A stretch of 64,000 bases of DNA from Kitasatospora phosalacinea (GCF_000716545.1 NZ_JNWZ01000012.1:55420-119419); one strand, 5' to 3'; counted from the stretch's first letter, positions 12,972 to 22,041 are shown. The notes: generated by a model from the sequence alone, not told the origin. Translations and numbers: made by a program.

Positions 12972-13262
12972 CTAGTCGGCCGCGATGACGTCCACCCCGC
13001 GCCAGAAGGCGACCCGGTCGCGGACGTGCTCGGCTTCCGGCTTCGGCTCCGGGTAGTACCAGGCGGCGTCCGGGTTCTCGGCGCCCCCCACCGAGACCGT
13101 CCAGTAACGGGCGGTGCCCTTCCAGGAGCAGACCGTCGTGGTGTCGCTGGGAACGAAGAACTCCCGGTTCAGTGCCTCCGGCGGGAAGTAGTGGTTGCCC
13201 TCCACCACCACCGTGTGCTCGGACTCGGCCAGCACCGCACCGTTCCACACCGCGCGCACCAT
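12972..13262 (-). CDS. DUF427 family protein
   Basis: 96 residues, start ATG at 13262 with AGGA seven bases upstream. Whole-length match to the DUF427 fold: MVRAVWNGAVLAES, the central FFVPSDTTTVCSWKGTARYW and DAAWYYPEPKPEAEHVRDRV. Common single-domain actinobacterial protein of unknown biochemical role. Separated from the oxidase start by 150 bases that contain only its putative promoter. Confidence 0.85.
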   Translation of the reverse strand: MVRAVWNGAVLAESEHTVVVEGNHYFPPEALNREFFVPSDTTTVCSWKGTARYWTVSVGGAENPDAAWYYPEPKPEAEHVRDRVAFWRGVDVIAAD

Positions 13263-13428
13263 TCGTCCTACCGCCTTCCCCGCTCCGCCGGTACCGCTCC
13301 GTCCCTCCGTCAACTCCCGGCACGGCCGGGGTGTTCCGCCCGCGGACCACCGACCGGGCCCCGCGCCTGCCGCCGCCACCGACCGTACCGACGACGCGGA
13401 CCGGCCGGGTGCCTCGGCCCCGGGGCCG

Positions 13429-14463
13429 TCACCGCTCGGCCGCTACCTCGGGAGGGCGCCGTCCAGGTAGGGGGACCGGTCCCGGGGTCCGCTTCGCGGC
13501 GTGGCCGACGACGGCCGTCTCGACGTGGGTGATGCCCAGACCCGTCAAGTCCCGGGAGAGGAAGCCGTAGAGCGCCTCCAGGTCCGGGAAGTACGCGGCG
13601 GCGTGCAGGTTCGACGGCCCGGAGGTGGCGAAGGCGCCGTGCACCGCCGGGTGGGCGGCCAGTGCCCGGCCGGTGGCGTCCAGGTGGTCCGGGGCCACCC
13701 GGAGCAGGAACTTGGCCTCGATCGGCAGCCCGAGCCGGCGGGGGTCGACCACGACCTGGGTGACCAGCCGCCCCTCGGCCGCCATCCGGGCCAGCCGTCG
13801 GCGCACCGTGCTCTCGGGGTGGCCGCACCGGGCGGCGAGGGCCGCCGCGGGCATCCGGGCGTCGGGGGCGAGGGCGTCCAGCAGGCACTGCTCCAGCGCG
13901 TCGGCCTCGATCCCGTACGGGCCCGGGGAGGGCGCGGCCGCCGGTGCCGGGTCGAGCGGGGTGAGCGCCGCCCGTTCGGCCGGGTCGAGCACCTGGTGGC
14001 GCCACTCCGAGGTGAGCCGGAACACGTGCAGGATCGTCGCGCTCTCCCAGGACTCCACCGCGCTGGTGGCGGGCAGTTGACGGAACACCAGCCGGTCCCG
14101 CGACCCCGGCTCGGTGCGGGCGACCGCGAAGACCTCGTCGCCCGCGGTGGTGACGTCGATGAACGGGATGTCCTCGCGGGCGGCGAGCGCGGCCACGATC
14201 TGGTCCAGCCGGCCGCGCAGCACCCGGATCCGCAGGAACAGCGCCCCGGCGGAGCCGCCCCGGCGCGGACGCGCCACCGGGGAGACCACCACCCGCAGGG
14301 TGCCGTCCGCGGTGAGCGCGTGCAGCCGGCGGCGGACGGCCGCGGCGCCCAGCCCGAGCACCCCGGCCGCCCGCTCCGCGGTCACCCGGCCGTCGCACTG
14401 CAGCGCCGCCACCAGCCGCTGGTCGGTGGCGCCCAGTACCGAATCCGTCGATCCACGTGCCAT
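13429..14463 (-). CDS. Lrp/AsnC-family regulator with two HTH-ligand units
   Basis: 344 residues, twice the normal Lrp length. Two winged-helix units are visible, one at about 10-60 (ATDQRLVAALQCDGRVTAER) and one at about 185-235 (LEQCLLDALAPDARMPAAAL), each followed by a ligand-type alpha/beta region. Tandem Lrp proteins are frequent in Streptomyces. Start ATG at 14463 is the only one that begins just before the first helix; the preceding 70-residue extension is rejected although the binding site here is weak. Divergent from the hydrolase gene, 163 bases apart, so it may control that gene. Confidence 0.75.
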   Translation of the reverse strand: MARGSTDSVLGATDQRLVAALQCDGRVTAERAAGVLGLGAAAVRRRLHALTADGTLRVVVSPVARPRRGGSAGALFLRIRVLRGRLDQIVAALAAREDIPFIDVTTAGDEVFAVARTEPGSRDRLVFRQLPATSAVESWESATILHVFRLTSEWRHQVLDPAERAALTPLDPAPAAAPSPGPYGIEADALEQCLLDALAPDARMPAAALAARCGHPESTVRRRLARMAAEGRLVTQVVVDPRRLGLPIEAKFLLRVAPDHLDATGRALAAHPAVHGAFATSGPSNLHAAAYFPDLEALYGFLSRDLTGLGITHVETAVVGHAAKRTPGPVPLPGRRPPEVAAER

Positions 14464-14626
14464 GGGGAAGAGTTTCGCCCATTCCGGAGTCCGGCGGGGC
14501 CCGTTCCCGGCGCCGGGGCCGAACGATGGAACCCGTCCCGCCGCACCGCCCCGCCCGGGCGCCCGACGGGCCGGACCGAGGCACCCGCCCCGGCCCGTCC
14601 GGCTCCGATCCGCCCAGGAGGCAACC

Positions 14627-15541
14627 GTGCCCGCTCTCGGACAACGGACAGCAGCGCGCTTCACCAGCGGCGACACCACGTGCGCCGCCTGGCACTACCC
14701 GGGGACCAACGGCGGCTGCGTGGTCATGGCCGGCGGCACCTCGGTGACCAAGGAACCGGCCACCGACCTGTTCGCCGCCAGGTTCCACGCGGCCGGCTCC
14801 TCGGTGCTCGCCTTCGACCACCGGCGCTTCGGCGCCAGCGGGGGGACGCCCCGCCAGGTCGTCCGCGTCGACGAGCAGCTCGCGGACTGGGACGCCGCCG
14901 TCGCCCATGCGGCCCGGCTGCCCGAGGTCGACCCGGACCGGATCGCGGTCTGGGGCTTCTCGCTCGCGGGCGGCCACGTCCTGCGCGTCGCGGCCGACCA
15001 TCCGGGGCTGGGCGCGGCGATCGCCCAGACCCCGCTGGCCGACGCCCGGGCGGTCGCCCCGCACGCCCTGCGCTCGATGACCCCGCTCGCCGCCCTGCGC
15101 CTGCTCGGCCTGGCCGTCGCGGACCTGCTCGGCGGGCTCGCCGGGCGGCCGCCGCTGCTCGTCCCGACCGCCGGGCCGCGCGGCACGGTCGCCTCGCTGA
15201 CCACGGCCGACGCGGCGGACGGCGACCGGGCCCTGGACCCCGACGGCCGCCACACCGACTGGGAGCGCACCGTCGCCGCCCGGATCGCCCTGCAGATCGG
15301 CGGCTACCGGCCCGGCCGGGCGGCCGACCGGATCCGCTGCCCCCTGCTGGTCGTCGTCTGCGACCAGGACAGCAGCGCCCTGCCCGGGCCGGCCCTCCGC
15401 GCGGCCCGGGCCGTGCCGCACGCCGAGGTCCTCCGCCTGCCCGGCAGCCACTACGCCCCGTTCCTGGCGGCGCACGAACCGGCCGTGCGGGCCCAGATCG
15501 CCTTCCTGGAAAGGGAGTTGACCCCAACCAAGGCGGCCTGA
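14627..15541 (+). CDS. Alpha/beta hydrolase
   Basis: 304 residues from GTG at 14627, six bases after a perfect AGGAGG. Peptidase S15/dienelactone-hydrolase-like fold: nucleophile motif WGFSLAGGHV, strand DHRRFGASGGTPR, acidic residue in VVCDQDSSALP and His in LPGSHYAPF. Substrate unknown. Divergent from the tandem Lrp regulator; followed by a hairpin terminator before the reductase gene. Confidence 0.8.
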   Translation: MPALGQRTAARFTSGDTTCAAWHYPGTNGGCVVMAGGTSVTKEPATDLFAARFHAAGSSVLAFDHRRFGASGGTPRQVVRVDEQLADWDAAVAHAARLPEVDPDRIAVWGFSLAGGHVLRVAADHPGLGAAIAQTPLADARAVAPHALRSMTPLAALRLLGLAVADLLGGLAGRPPLLVPTAGPRGTVASLTTADAADGDRALDPDGRHTDWERTVAARIALQIGGYRPGRAADRIRCPLLVVVCDQDSSALPGPALRAARAVPHAEVLRLPGSHYAPFLAAHEPAVRAQIAFLERELTPTKAA

Positions 15542-15556
15542 GGACACCCTGCGCAC

Positions 15557-15597
15557 GGCGCGGGCCCAGGCAGCGGACCACCGCCCGGGCCCGCGCC
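15557..15597 (+). terminator. Hairpin terminator
   Basis: Eleven-base perfect inverted repeat GGCGCGGGCCC (15557-15567) / GGGCCCGCGCC (15587-15597) with a 19-base loop, just after the hydrolase stop. No U-tract, as usual in streptomycetes. Confidence 0.5.
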
Positions 15598-15646
15598 GAC
15601 CGGAACGGAACGGACCGCAATCGACCGTGGAACGGAAGGACAGGAC

Positions 15647-16549
15647 ATGATCATGGTGACCGGAGCGACCGGAACGATCGGGCGCGAGGTGACGCGCCTG
15701 CTCGCGGCCCGGGGCGTGGAGACGCTGGCCGTCACCCGCGACCCCGCCGCGGACCTCCCCCCGGGCGTGCGGCGGGCCGTCGGCGACCCGTCGCGGCCGA
15801 CCACGCTGGCACCGGCGCTCGAACGCGCCGGCGGTGTCGAGGCACTGCTGCTGAGCCCGCGCGCGACCGGCCGCGCGAGTGCCGAACTCCTGGCGCTCGC
15901 CGCCCGGCACGGGGTGCGGCGGGTCGTGGTGCTGTCGGCCGTCACCGTCGAGTACGGCGGCGGGTACCGGCGGTTCGCCGAGGAGTTCGAGCGGGTGGAG
16001 CGGGCCGCCCGGGACGCCGGACCGGCCTGGACGTTCCTGCGGTGCGCCGACTTCGCCGCGAACGCGCTCGCCTGGGCCCCGCAGATCCGGGCCGCCGGGG
16101 CCGTCCGCGGCGTGCACCCCGAGGCGGCCACCTCCCCCGTCCACGAACGGGACGTCGCCGAGGCGGCGGTCCGCACCCTCCTCGACCCCGGCCACGAAGG
16201 TCGGGCCCACGCCCTCACCGGACCGCAGTCGCTCACCCAGCGGGAGCGGGCCCGTCTGATCGGCGCCGCCCTCGGCCGGGAGGTCCCCTTCGAGGAGGTG
16301 CCGCCCGAGGCCCTGCGCCGCGCGATGCTCGCCCAGGGCCTGCCCGAAGACGTGCCGGACCGGCTGATCGGCTACTCCGCCGCCTGCCTTCGGGACCCGG
16401 GCCCCACCACGGACACCGTCGCCCGCCTGCTCGGCCGCCCGGCCCTGACCTTCGCCGCCTGGGCCGCCGAGCACGCCGCCGACTTCGGCGGCCCCGAGCG
16501 CCCCGGGCACCCCGAACGCCCCGAGCACCCCGAACGCCCCGAGCGCTGA
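15647..16549 (+). CDS. NmrA-like NAD(P)-binding protein
   Basis: 300 residues, ATG at 15647 preceded by GGAAGGACAGG. N-terminal nucleotide-binding glycine motif VTGATGTIGREV, followed by the NmrA/atypical short-chain dehydrogenase pattern (VVLSAVTVEYGG, TFLRCADFAANAL, SPVHERDVAEAAV). Such proteins act as NAD(P)H-sensing factors or quinone/isoflavone-type reductases. The last ~20 residues are a repeated Pro-Glu-Arg/His tail (PERPGHPERPEHPERPER) produced by a short DNA tandem repeat, which looks like a recent expansion rather than part of the fold. Confidence 0.8.
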   Translation: MIMVTGATGTIGREVTRLLAARGVETLAVTRDPAADLPPGVRRAVGDPSRPTTLAPALERAGGVEALLLSPRATGRASAELLALAARHGVRRVVVLSAVTVEYGGGYRRFAEEFERVERAARDAGPAWTFLRCADFAANALAWAPQIRAAGAVRGVHPEAATSPVHERDVAEAAVRTLLDPGHEGRAHALTGPQSLTQRERARLIGAALGREVPFEEVPPEALRRAMLAQGLPEDVPDRLIGYSAACLRDPGPTTDTVARLLGRPALTFAAWAAEHAADFGGPERPGHPERPEHPERPER

Positions 16550-16600
16550 GGCGGGCCCACCGCGCGCCCGGCCCGCCGGAGCTGCCGCCCGGGTTCGAAC

Positions 16601-16679
16601 GGCCGCGTGCCGGGCGGCCGCGTGCCGGGCGGCCGCGTGCCGGGCGGCCGCGTGCCGGGCGGCCGCGTGCCGGGCGGCC
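16601..16679. repeat. 15-bp tandem repeat, five copies
   Basis: Unit GGCCGCGTGCCGGGC repeated five times without mismatch at 16601-16675, followed by GGCC. It lies in the 224-base gap between the NmrA-like gene and the convergent STAS gene; no gene is seen in this gap. The perfect identity suggests recent slippage. Confidence 0.9.
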
Positions 16680-16773
16680 CGGGACCAGGATTCGGGGCCC
16701 GGACCTCCGACGTGCCGCGCCTCCGGGACCGGGACGGCCGACCACGGAGCTCACTGCGGCGGGGCCCCGGGCC

Positions 16774-17142
16774 TCACCGGGGCGCGGATCGCGCGGCGGT
16801 CGTCAGCGCCGCCGCGACCGTGGGCCGGATCGCCAGCACCTGGTCGGCACCGGTGACCTCCGCCAACCGCAGGAACTGCGCCGTCGGCGCGGCCAGCACC
16901 ACCACGACGCCCTCGGGATTGCCGTGGGCCAGGACCAGCTCCCGCAGCCCGGAGGAATCGCAGAACCGCAACCGGGACAGGTCGATCACCACCCCCGCCA
17001 CCCCGCTGCGCACCGCCGCCGACAGGGCCGCGCGCAACCGCGCCTGCTGGGCCACGTCCGTCTCGCCCTCCAACCGCACCACCCGGGCGCGGCCCGGCAG
17101 TTCGATCGCACTGATGTGCAGGTCCTCCTGCGCCGGCACCAC
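16774..17142 (-). CDS. STAS-domain anti-sigma factor antagonist
   Basis: 122 residues; start GTG at 17142 (or the next codon GTG) after GGAGGGAGC. The STAS domain spans nearly the whole chain and contains the phosphorylatable-serine motif DLSRLRFCDSSGLREL. Proteins of this type (SpoIIAA/BldG/RsbV class) bind anti-sigma kinases and so release stress sigma factors; phosphorylation of the Ser in DSSG turns them off. No kinase or sigma gene is adjacent, so it probably works with a partner encoded elsewhere. Confidence 0.88.
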   Translation of the reverse strand: MVPAQEDLHISAIELPGRARVVRLEGETDVAQQARLRAALSAAVRSGVAGVVIDLSRLRFCDSSGLRELVLAHGNPEGVVVVLAAPTAQFLRLAEVTGADQVLAIRPTVAAALTTAARSAPR

Positions 17143-17363
17143 GGGTGCGCTCCCTCCGAGCGGCTGCGACGGTGCACGAGATCGTCCCGCCCGACGGCCC
17201 GGAGGTCCACGCCCGCCGCCGAACCGTCACCGATCCGTCGTCTCCCCGTTCCTGAAACCCCGGAGCCGTCCGCCCCGCATGGTGAGCCCGCCCGGCCGGG
17301 GCACGGAACACGGAACCCGGAACCCGGCACCCGGCACCCGGCACCCGGGCCTCTGCGGCCGGC

Positions 17364-17483
17364 TCAGCCGGAACCGTCCTCCGCGTCCTCCTCGCTGCGG
17401 CTGCCCGCCCGCGCCGCGGCCAGGAACACCACCAGCGCCGCCACGGAACAGACGAGTCCGAAACCCAGCAGCACGTACCCCAT
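17364..17483 (-). CDS. Small single-span membrane peptide (39 residues)
   Basis: ATG at 17483 with an ideal AGGAGGGGG binding site. The chain begins MGYVLLGFGLVCSVAALVVF, a clear transmembrane helix, followed by LAAARAGSR and an acidic tail (SEEDAEDGSG). No family recognised. The strong binding site and helix make it a likely real gene although short; it sits alone between the STAS gene and a hairpin. Confidence 0.6.
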   Translation of the reverse strand: MGYVLLGFGLVCSVAALVVFLAAARAGSRSEEDAEDGSG

Positions 17484-17659
17484 GCCGACCCCCTCCTTCT
17501 GCCTACGAACCCCTTCGGCACGAAGGCAGGAGAACCTGACCCCGCGAGGCGGACTTTCACCCCCCGGGGACCGGCCGGAGACCGTGCGGAGCCCTCCGCA
17601 CGCGACGGTCCGGCGGCCCGGCGGCCGCCGGGCGACCACCAGCCGGCCCGACAACGGAA

Positions 17660-17693
17660 GGAGCCGGCACCCGGTTTCCCAAGTGCCGGCTCC
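17660..17693 (-). terminator. Hairpin terminator
   Basis: Inverted repeat GGAGCCGGCAC (17660-17670) / GTGCCGGCTCC (17683-17693), 11-bp stem, 12-base loop, downstream of the 74-residue gene on the minus strand. Confidence 0.55.
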
Positions 17694-17759
17694 CACAGCC
17701 GACTTCACGGTCAGGACGGCAGGCTTCGAACCCGCGGTCCCCTGCCCCGGCGACCGGGC

Positions 17760-17984
17760 CTATCGGGGGGCCGGCGGGCGGTCGCCGTGGTGCGGGGCGG
17801 CGTCGATGGCGTCGCGCAGAGCGGGTAGGTCCGCGATGACGGCCTGTTCGGCGAAGCGGGCCAGGAGCCTGCGCAGGACCTTCTCGTCCCGGTCTCGCAC
17901 CGCTTCGCCGATCGCCGCCGCCAGCGACGCCTGGGTGTGGGGCCGAAGGTGCGCCCCCGCCCCCAGAGCCTGCGGTTCTCCCAC
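17760..17984 (-). CDS. Hypothetical 74-residue protein
   Basis: The open frame extends to an ATG at 18071, but only the GTG at 17984 has a proper binding site (GGGGAGG, seven bases upstream), giving 74 residues. The centre (SLAAAIGEAVRDRDEKVLRR and FAEQAVIADLPALRDAIDAA) is an amphipathic helical segment; the C-terminus is basic and Pro-rich. No domain recognised. A hairpin terminator follows. Moderate confidence that it is translated. Confidence 0.5.
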   Translation of the reverse strand: MGEPQALGAGAHLRPHTQASLAAAIGEAVRDRDEKVLRRLLARFAEQAVIADLPALRDAIDAAPHHGDRPPAPR

Positions 17985-18618
17985 CGTTCGCCTCCCCGTT
18001 CGATCCTGCGCGGAGGCGCAGATTACCTCCCCGACTGGCATCGGAAAATCTATGCCCGCTGGAGTAGACATTGCTACACGCCGTGGTTAGTGTTTCTCCC
18101 GTAGACGAGGTCGAGCGGTACCCGCCAGACACGAACTGGCGGGCAGTAGGAGAGAAGTTCGCAGGTCGGCACGGTTGCAGGGTCTTGAAGCCACGGATGT
18201 TCAGCACGGGCGACAGGGCCGGCGGCCGGGCTGGGCGGCCCGCAGGCATCAGGGGCCGCCACCCAGCGGTACCGCAGTTGGCAAGTGCACTACCGGCAAG
18301 TGAAGTCGAGTCGAGTCGAGCAGTACTGGCAGTCGCAGTACCCGGCCAGTACGGAGGACGAACGGAGGGGACGGAGCGCCATCAGGATCGCCCGGCCCGT
18401 GAGGCAGTCACCCGGGCGGAATCCGAAGACCCCCAAGGTAAGGACGGTGGTTTCCGGTCACGCATACGCGATCCCCGCACGCCCCCTTCCACGGGGCCGC
18501 GCGGACACAAGGAACCCGGCCCGAGAGCCGGTGGATGGTGTAAAACCCTTCGGGGCCCCGGGAGCCACAACGGCCCCGGGGCCCCTCGGCGCGTTCCGGC
18601 ACGACAAGAAGAGGTGCA
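17985..18618. other. 634-base non-coding stretch with hairpins
   Basis: No convincing gene. It contains a perfect 8-bp hairpin (CCCGCCAG 18121-18128 / CTGGCGGG 18136-18143), short GTCGA direct repeats around 18305-18320, and a 10-bp GC-rich hairpin (18552-18561 / 18576-18585) ending 33 bases before the start of the HTH gene. Base composition is visibly less GC-rich than the flanks near 18010-18110. It could carry a structured 5' leader or small RNA for the downstream gene, or be an old integration scar; nothing more can be supported. Confidence 0.4.
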
Positions 18619-18969
18619 GTGACCACGACAGCCGTCCGACCCCGCGTCCCCGACTCCCTCGACGACGACGACTACCCGGCCTACACCATGGGCCGCGCCG
18701 CCGAAATGACCGGCACCACCCCGGGCTTCCTGCGCTCCCTCGGCGACCAGGGCCTCATCACCCCCCTGCGCTCGGAGGGCGGGCACCGCCGCTTCTCCCG
18801 CTACCAACTGCGGATCGCGATGCGCGCCCGCGACCTCGTCGACCAGGGCACCCCCATCGACGCCGCCTGCCGCATCGTCATCCTCGAAGACCAACTCGAC
18901 GAAGCCCTGCGCATCAACGAGCAGCTGCGTTCCTCCCGGCACGGCCGGCAACCCGCCGCCGACACCTGA
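18619..18969 (+). CDS. MerR/BldC-type helix-turn-helix protein
   Basis: 116 residues, GTG at 18619 after AAGAAGAGG. A MerR-like DNA-binding domain (about 20-75) with TMGRAAEMTGTTPGFLRSLG and the wing LRSEGGHRRFSRYQ, followed by a short helix (IVILEDQLDEALRINEQL) likely for dimerisation. No effector domain, so it resembles the small MerR-like regulators of actinomycetes rather than classical MerR. The unusually long upstream leader is described separately. Convergent with the LuxR-AAA regulator gene. Confidence 0.8.
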   Translation: MTTTAVRPRVPDSLDDDDYPAYTMGRAAEMTGTTPGFLRSLGDQGLITPLRSEGGHRRFSRYQLRIAMRARDLVDQGTPIDAACRIVILEDQLDEALRINEQLRSSRHGRQPAADT

Positions 18970-19060
18970 CCCGCCCGCCGGGGCGACGGGGCCGGCCCGC
19001 CGTGGGCGACAGCCGCACCCCGCCGCCCGCCCCGGGCCTCAGCCGGTGCCGCTGGCGCGG

Positions 19061-21904
19061 CTACGGCGCCGGGAGCCGCTGGATGCGCAGGCCGTGGCTG
19101 CGCAGCAGGTCGGCCAGCGCGCGGCGGGAGGAGACCCCGAGCTTGCGGTAGATCCGGGACAGGTGGGTCTCCACCGTGCGCGGGCTGAGGAACAGGCGGT
19201 CCGCGATCTCGCGGGAGCGCATCCCCGCCGCGGCCTGTTCGGCGACCTCCCGCTCGCGGCCGCTGAGCAGGGCGAGCGGGTGTCCGGGGCGGGAGCCGTC
19301 CGCCAGCTCGGCGCGCGCCCGGGCGATGCGCTCCCCCACCAGCAGGGCCGCGCGGGTGCGGGCGACCGCCTCGGCGGCGTCGAGCCGGTCGCGGGCCTCC
19401 GCCGGGCCGTGCGCCGCGTGGAAGGAGGGGGCGCCGAGCGCGAGCGTCCAGGCGTACTGCACGGGCATCCCGGCGGCCTGGAACGCCCCTGCGGCGGCGG
19501 CGAAGAGCCCGGCCGCCGCGTCGTGTTCGTCGGCGGCCTGGTGCAGCCCGGCGCGGGCGCTGCGGGCGTAGGCCAGTTGGACGGGCAGCCCGAGCCGTTC
19601 GGCCTCCGCCTCGGCGGCCCCGACCAGGCGCCGGGCCTCCGCGTGGTCCCCGCACTCCAGGGTGGCGGTGGCCAGCACGGAGAGCAGGAAGGGCCGGGAG
19701 AACGGGCGGACCCGCGGGAGCCGCCGGCCGCGCGCGGTGTCCAGCAGCAGTCGCCGGCAGCCCGCGGCGTCGCCGGCGAGCAGCCGGGCGTGGGCGAGCA
19801 GGCCGGTCGCCGAGGCGCTCCACCAGTCGTGGTCGGGCGGCACGGCGCCGGCCGCCTCGTCGACCAGGGCGAGGACCTCCTCGACGGACGCCTGGCCGCG
19901 GGCCCAGAGCAGCGTGGTCGCCCGGATCGCCTGGGCGAGGGCGACGGCGGGCGGCGCCCCGAGCGAGCGGGCGAGCCGTTCGGCGTCCCGGGCGTGCCGT
20001 TCGGAGGCGCCCAGCCGGCCGGTCCACTGGTCGGCGGTGGCGAGCCCGAGGAGGCAGTGCAGCAGGATGGGCTGCTGGGGGCCGCGGGGGCAGGCGCTCA
20101 GGCTGCGGCTCAGGTGGCGGGTCGCGTCGGTGAACCGCTCCAGGTAGAGCTCGGCGCTGCCGAGCAGCGCCAGGGTCTCCGGCGTGCGCCCGGCGAGCGG
20201 GTCCGGCAGGGCGTCCACCAGCCGGGCGCACCGGGCGACTTCGCCGATCGCCTCGGCCAGGTCGCCCGAGTGGGTGACGCAGAGCGCGTCGAGGACCCGG
20301 AGCACGGTGCGGTCCGCCTCGTTGGCATCCGTGTCGCCGGGGGTCCGGACGGCCTGTCCGAGCAGGTCGCGGGCCTGGTCGTGGGTGCCGCGCAGGACGT
20401 GCACCAGCCCGTGCTCGATGACCAGTTCGGTGGCTTCGGCGGGCAGCGGGGAGGGCAGCGGGCGGGGCAGCAGGCCGAGGGCGGCGTCGGCGATGGCGGC
20501 GGCCTCCGCGTAGCGGCCGAGCCGGCGTTCGGCGCCGACGCAGACGGCGTGGGCCTGGAGCAGCTGTCTCGAGGTGAGCGCCGCGGCCCGGTGTCCGAGC
20601 AGGTCGTGCGCGCGGGTGCGGGCCTCGTCCGGCCGGCCCGAGGCGATCAGTGCGCGGCAGCAGGCGAGTTCCAGCTCGTTGCGGGCGGTGCCGTCGGGCA
20701 GCGCCTCCAGGGCCAGGCGCAGCCAGCGCGCGGCGGTCTCCGGTTCGTGGAGGGCGAGTTCCGCGGCGCTGTCGGCCAGGGTGCGCGCGGCGAGCGCGGC
20801 GTCGCTGCCCAGCAGGTGCTCGGCGTGCCGGGCCCGGTCGCGGGCCCGGCCGGGGTGTCCGGCGAGGAGTTCCAGGGCCCGGCGGTGGGCGCGCAGCCGG
20901 AAGGAGAGACCGGCCCGCTCCTGCGCGACGTGGCCGACGACGGGGTGGCGGAAGGCCAGGCCGCCCTTCCAGTCGGCCTGGCGGACCAGGTCCGCCTCCT
21001 CGAGTTCGGCGAGCGCGTCGAGGGTGGCGTCCAGGCCGAGGCCGGAGAGCCGGGCGACGTCCTCGGGGCGGAACGGGCTGCCGACCACGGCGGCGGCCGA
21101 GGCGGCGCTCACCGTCTGCGGCGAGAGCGCGTCGAACTCGGCGGCCAGCGGTTTGGCCGCGCGCAGCAGCCCGGCGGTGTCGGTGCCCGCGCGGTCGGGC
21201 CAGTGCTCGGGCTGCCAACGGGCGGCGAGGAGCAGGTGCAGGTAGCGCGGGTTGCCCTCGGCGGCGGCGCACAGCCGGGCGGCGTACGTGTCGGACGCGA
21301 CCGGGGTGCGCGGCGCGGGGACGGCGGGGGCGGCCCGGCGGGCCAGCAGCGCGGCCACCGCCTCCGGGCCGAGCGGGCGGGGTTCGACCCGGGTGACCCG
21401 GCCGGAGCGGGCGCCGTCCGCCAGCGCCCGGCGTAACTCGGGGGCGGTGCGGGCGGGACGGTGGGCGAGGGCGAGCAGGAACGGGGCGGGTCCGGCGGCG
21501 CGCACCAGCCGGGCGAGCAGCGCCGCCGAAGCCGGGTCGCACAGTTGGACGTCGTCCAGGACCAGGACGGTCCCGGCCCAGTCGGCTGTCTCGTCGAAGC
21601 GCGGCGGCGGTCCGCCGGCCGGCTTGCGCGCCGGCCAGGCGTCGCGGAAGACCTGGAACGGGACGCCGCCGTCGCGCAGGGCGTGGGCGCGGGCGACCGG
21701 GTGGCCGCGCCGCGCGGCGAGCGCGCCGAGCGCCTCGGCCAGCCGGGTCTTGCCGATGCCCGGATCCCCGGGGATCTCGACGACCGCGCCGCGGCCGCGC
21801 TCCCACGCGTCCAGGGCGCCGGCGAGCGAGGAGAGTTCGCGCTCCCGCCCGACGAGGCGCCCGGTGAGGCGCTCGTCGACAGCCGGTGCGGGCACTGCGG
21901 CCAT
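19061..21904 (-). CDS. Large ATP-binding LuxR-family (LAL) regulator
   Basis: 947 residues, start ATG at 21904 after GGGAGGGAAGG. N-terminal AAA/STAND ATPase with Walker A GDPGIGKTRLAEAL near residue 50 and VLVLDDVQLCD as Walker B; a long middle of TPR-like helical repeats; and a C-terminal LuxR helix-turn-helix (LSGREREVAEQAAAGMRSRE and SPRTVETHLSRIYRKLGVSS). LAL proteins are typical pathway-level activators in actinomycetes. No biosynthetic genes adjoin it directly; the nearest on the minus strand is the Lrp gene upstream, 137 bases away. Target unknown. Confidence 0.88.
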   Translation of the reverse strand: MAAVPAPAVDERLTGRLVGRERELSSLAGALDAWERGRGAVVEIPGDPGIGKTRLAEALGALAARRGHPVARAHALRDGGVPFQVFRDAWPARKPAGGPPPRFDETADWAGTVLVLDDVQLCDPASAALLARLVRAAGPAPFLLALAHRPARTAPELRRALADGARSGRVTRVEPRPLGPEAVAALLARRAAPAVPAPRTPVASDTYAARLCAAAEGNPRYLHLLLAARWQPEHWPDRAGTDTAGLLRAAKPLAAEFDALSPQTVSAASAAAVVGSPFRPEDVARLSGLGLDATLDALAELEEADLVRQADWKGGLAFRHPVVGHVAQERAGLSFRLRAHRRALELLAGHPGRARDRARHAEHLLGSDAALAARTLADSAAELALHEPETAARWLRLALEALPDGTARNELELACCRALIASGRPDEARTRAHDLLGHRAAALTSRQLLQAHAVCVGAERRLGRYAEAAAIADAALGLLPRPLPSPLPAEATELVIEHGLVHVLRGTHDQARDLLGQAVRTPGDTDANEADRTVLRVLDALCVTHSGDLAEAIGEVARCARLVDALPDPLAGRTPETLALLGSAELYLERFTDATRHLSRSLSACPRGPQQPILLHCLLGLATADQWTGRLGASERHARDAERLARSLGAPPAVALAQAIRATTLLWARGQASVEEVLALVDEAAGAVPPDHDWWSASATGLLAHARLLAGDAAGCRRLLLDTARGRRLPRVRPFSRPFLLSVLATATLECGDHAEARRLVGAAEAEAERLGLPVQLAYARSARAGLHQAADEHDAAAGLFAAAAGAFQAAGMPVQYAWTLALGAPSFHAAHGPAEARDRLDAAEAVARTRAALLVGERIARARAELADGSRPGHPLALLSGREREVAEQAAAGMRSREIADRLFLSPRTVETHLSRIYRKLGVSSRRALADLLRSHGLRIQRLPAP

Positions 21905-22041
21905 GAGCGCCTTCCCTCCCTCGCGGGGCGCTGACGGGAGAACCATACCGACGGGCAGCACCCCTGTTCGACTTCCGTTTCTGAAGCTGCGTACCCGCTG
22001 CGGCGTCGATTTCAACGTACGGATATCGCCCGGCGATCCGT

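Noticed and set aside
16480-16549. Possible frameshift at the Pro-Glu-Arg tail of the NmrA-like protein
   Set aside because: The frame keeps high third-position GC up to the stop codon; the tail is explained by short in-frame repeats rather than by a frameshift.
17715-17760. tRNA T-arm-like sequence on the minus strand (GCGGG-TTCGAAG-CCTGC), possible tRNA or att site
   Set aside because: No acceptor-stem, D-arm or anticodon arm can be found at the right distance and no integrase gene is in the window; at most an old remnant.
18071-18622. 183-codon plus-strand open frame in the leader region
   Set aside because: No binding site, low-complexity composition, irregular third-position GC, and contains the hairpins described for the leader.
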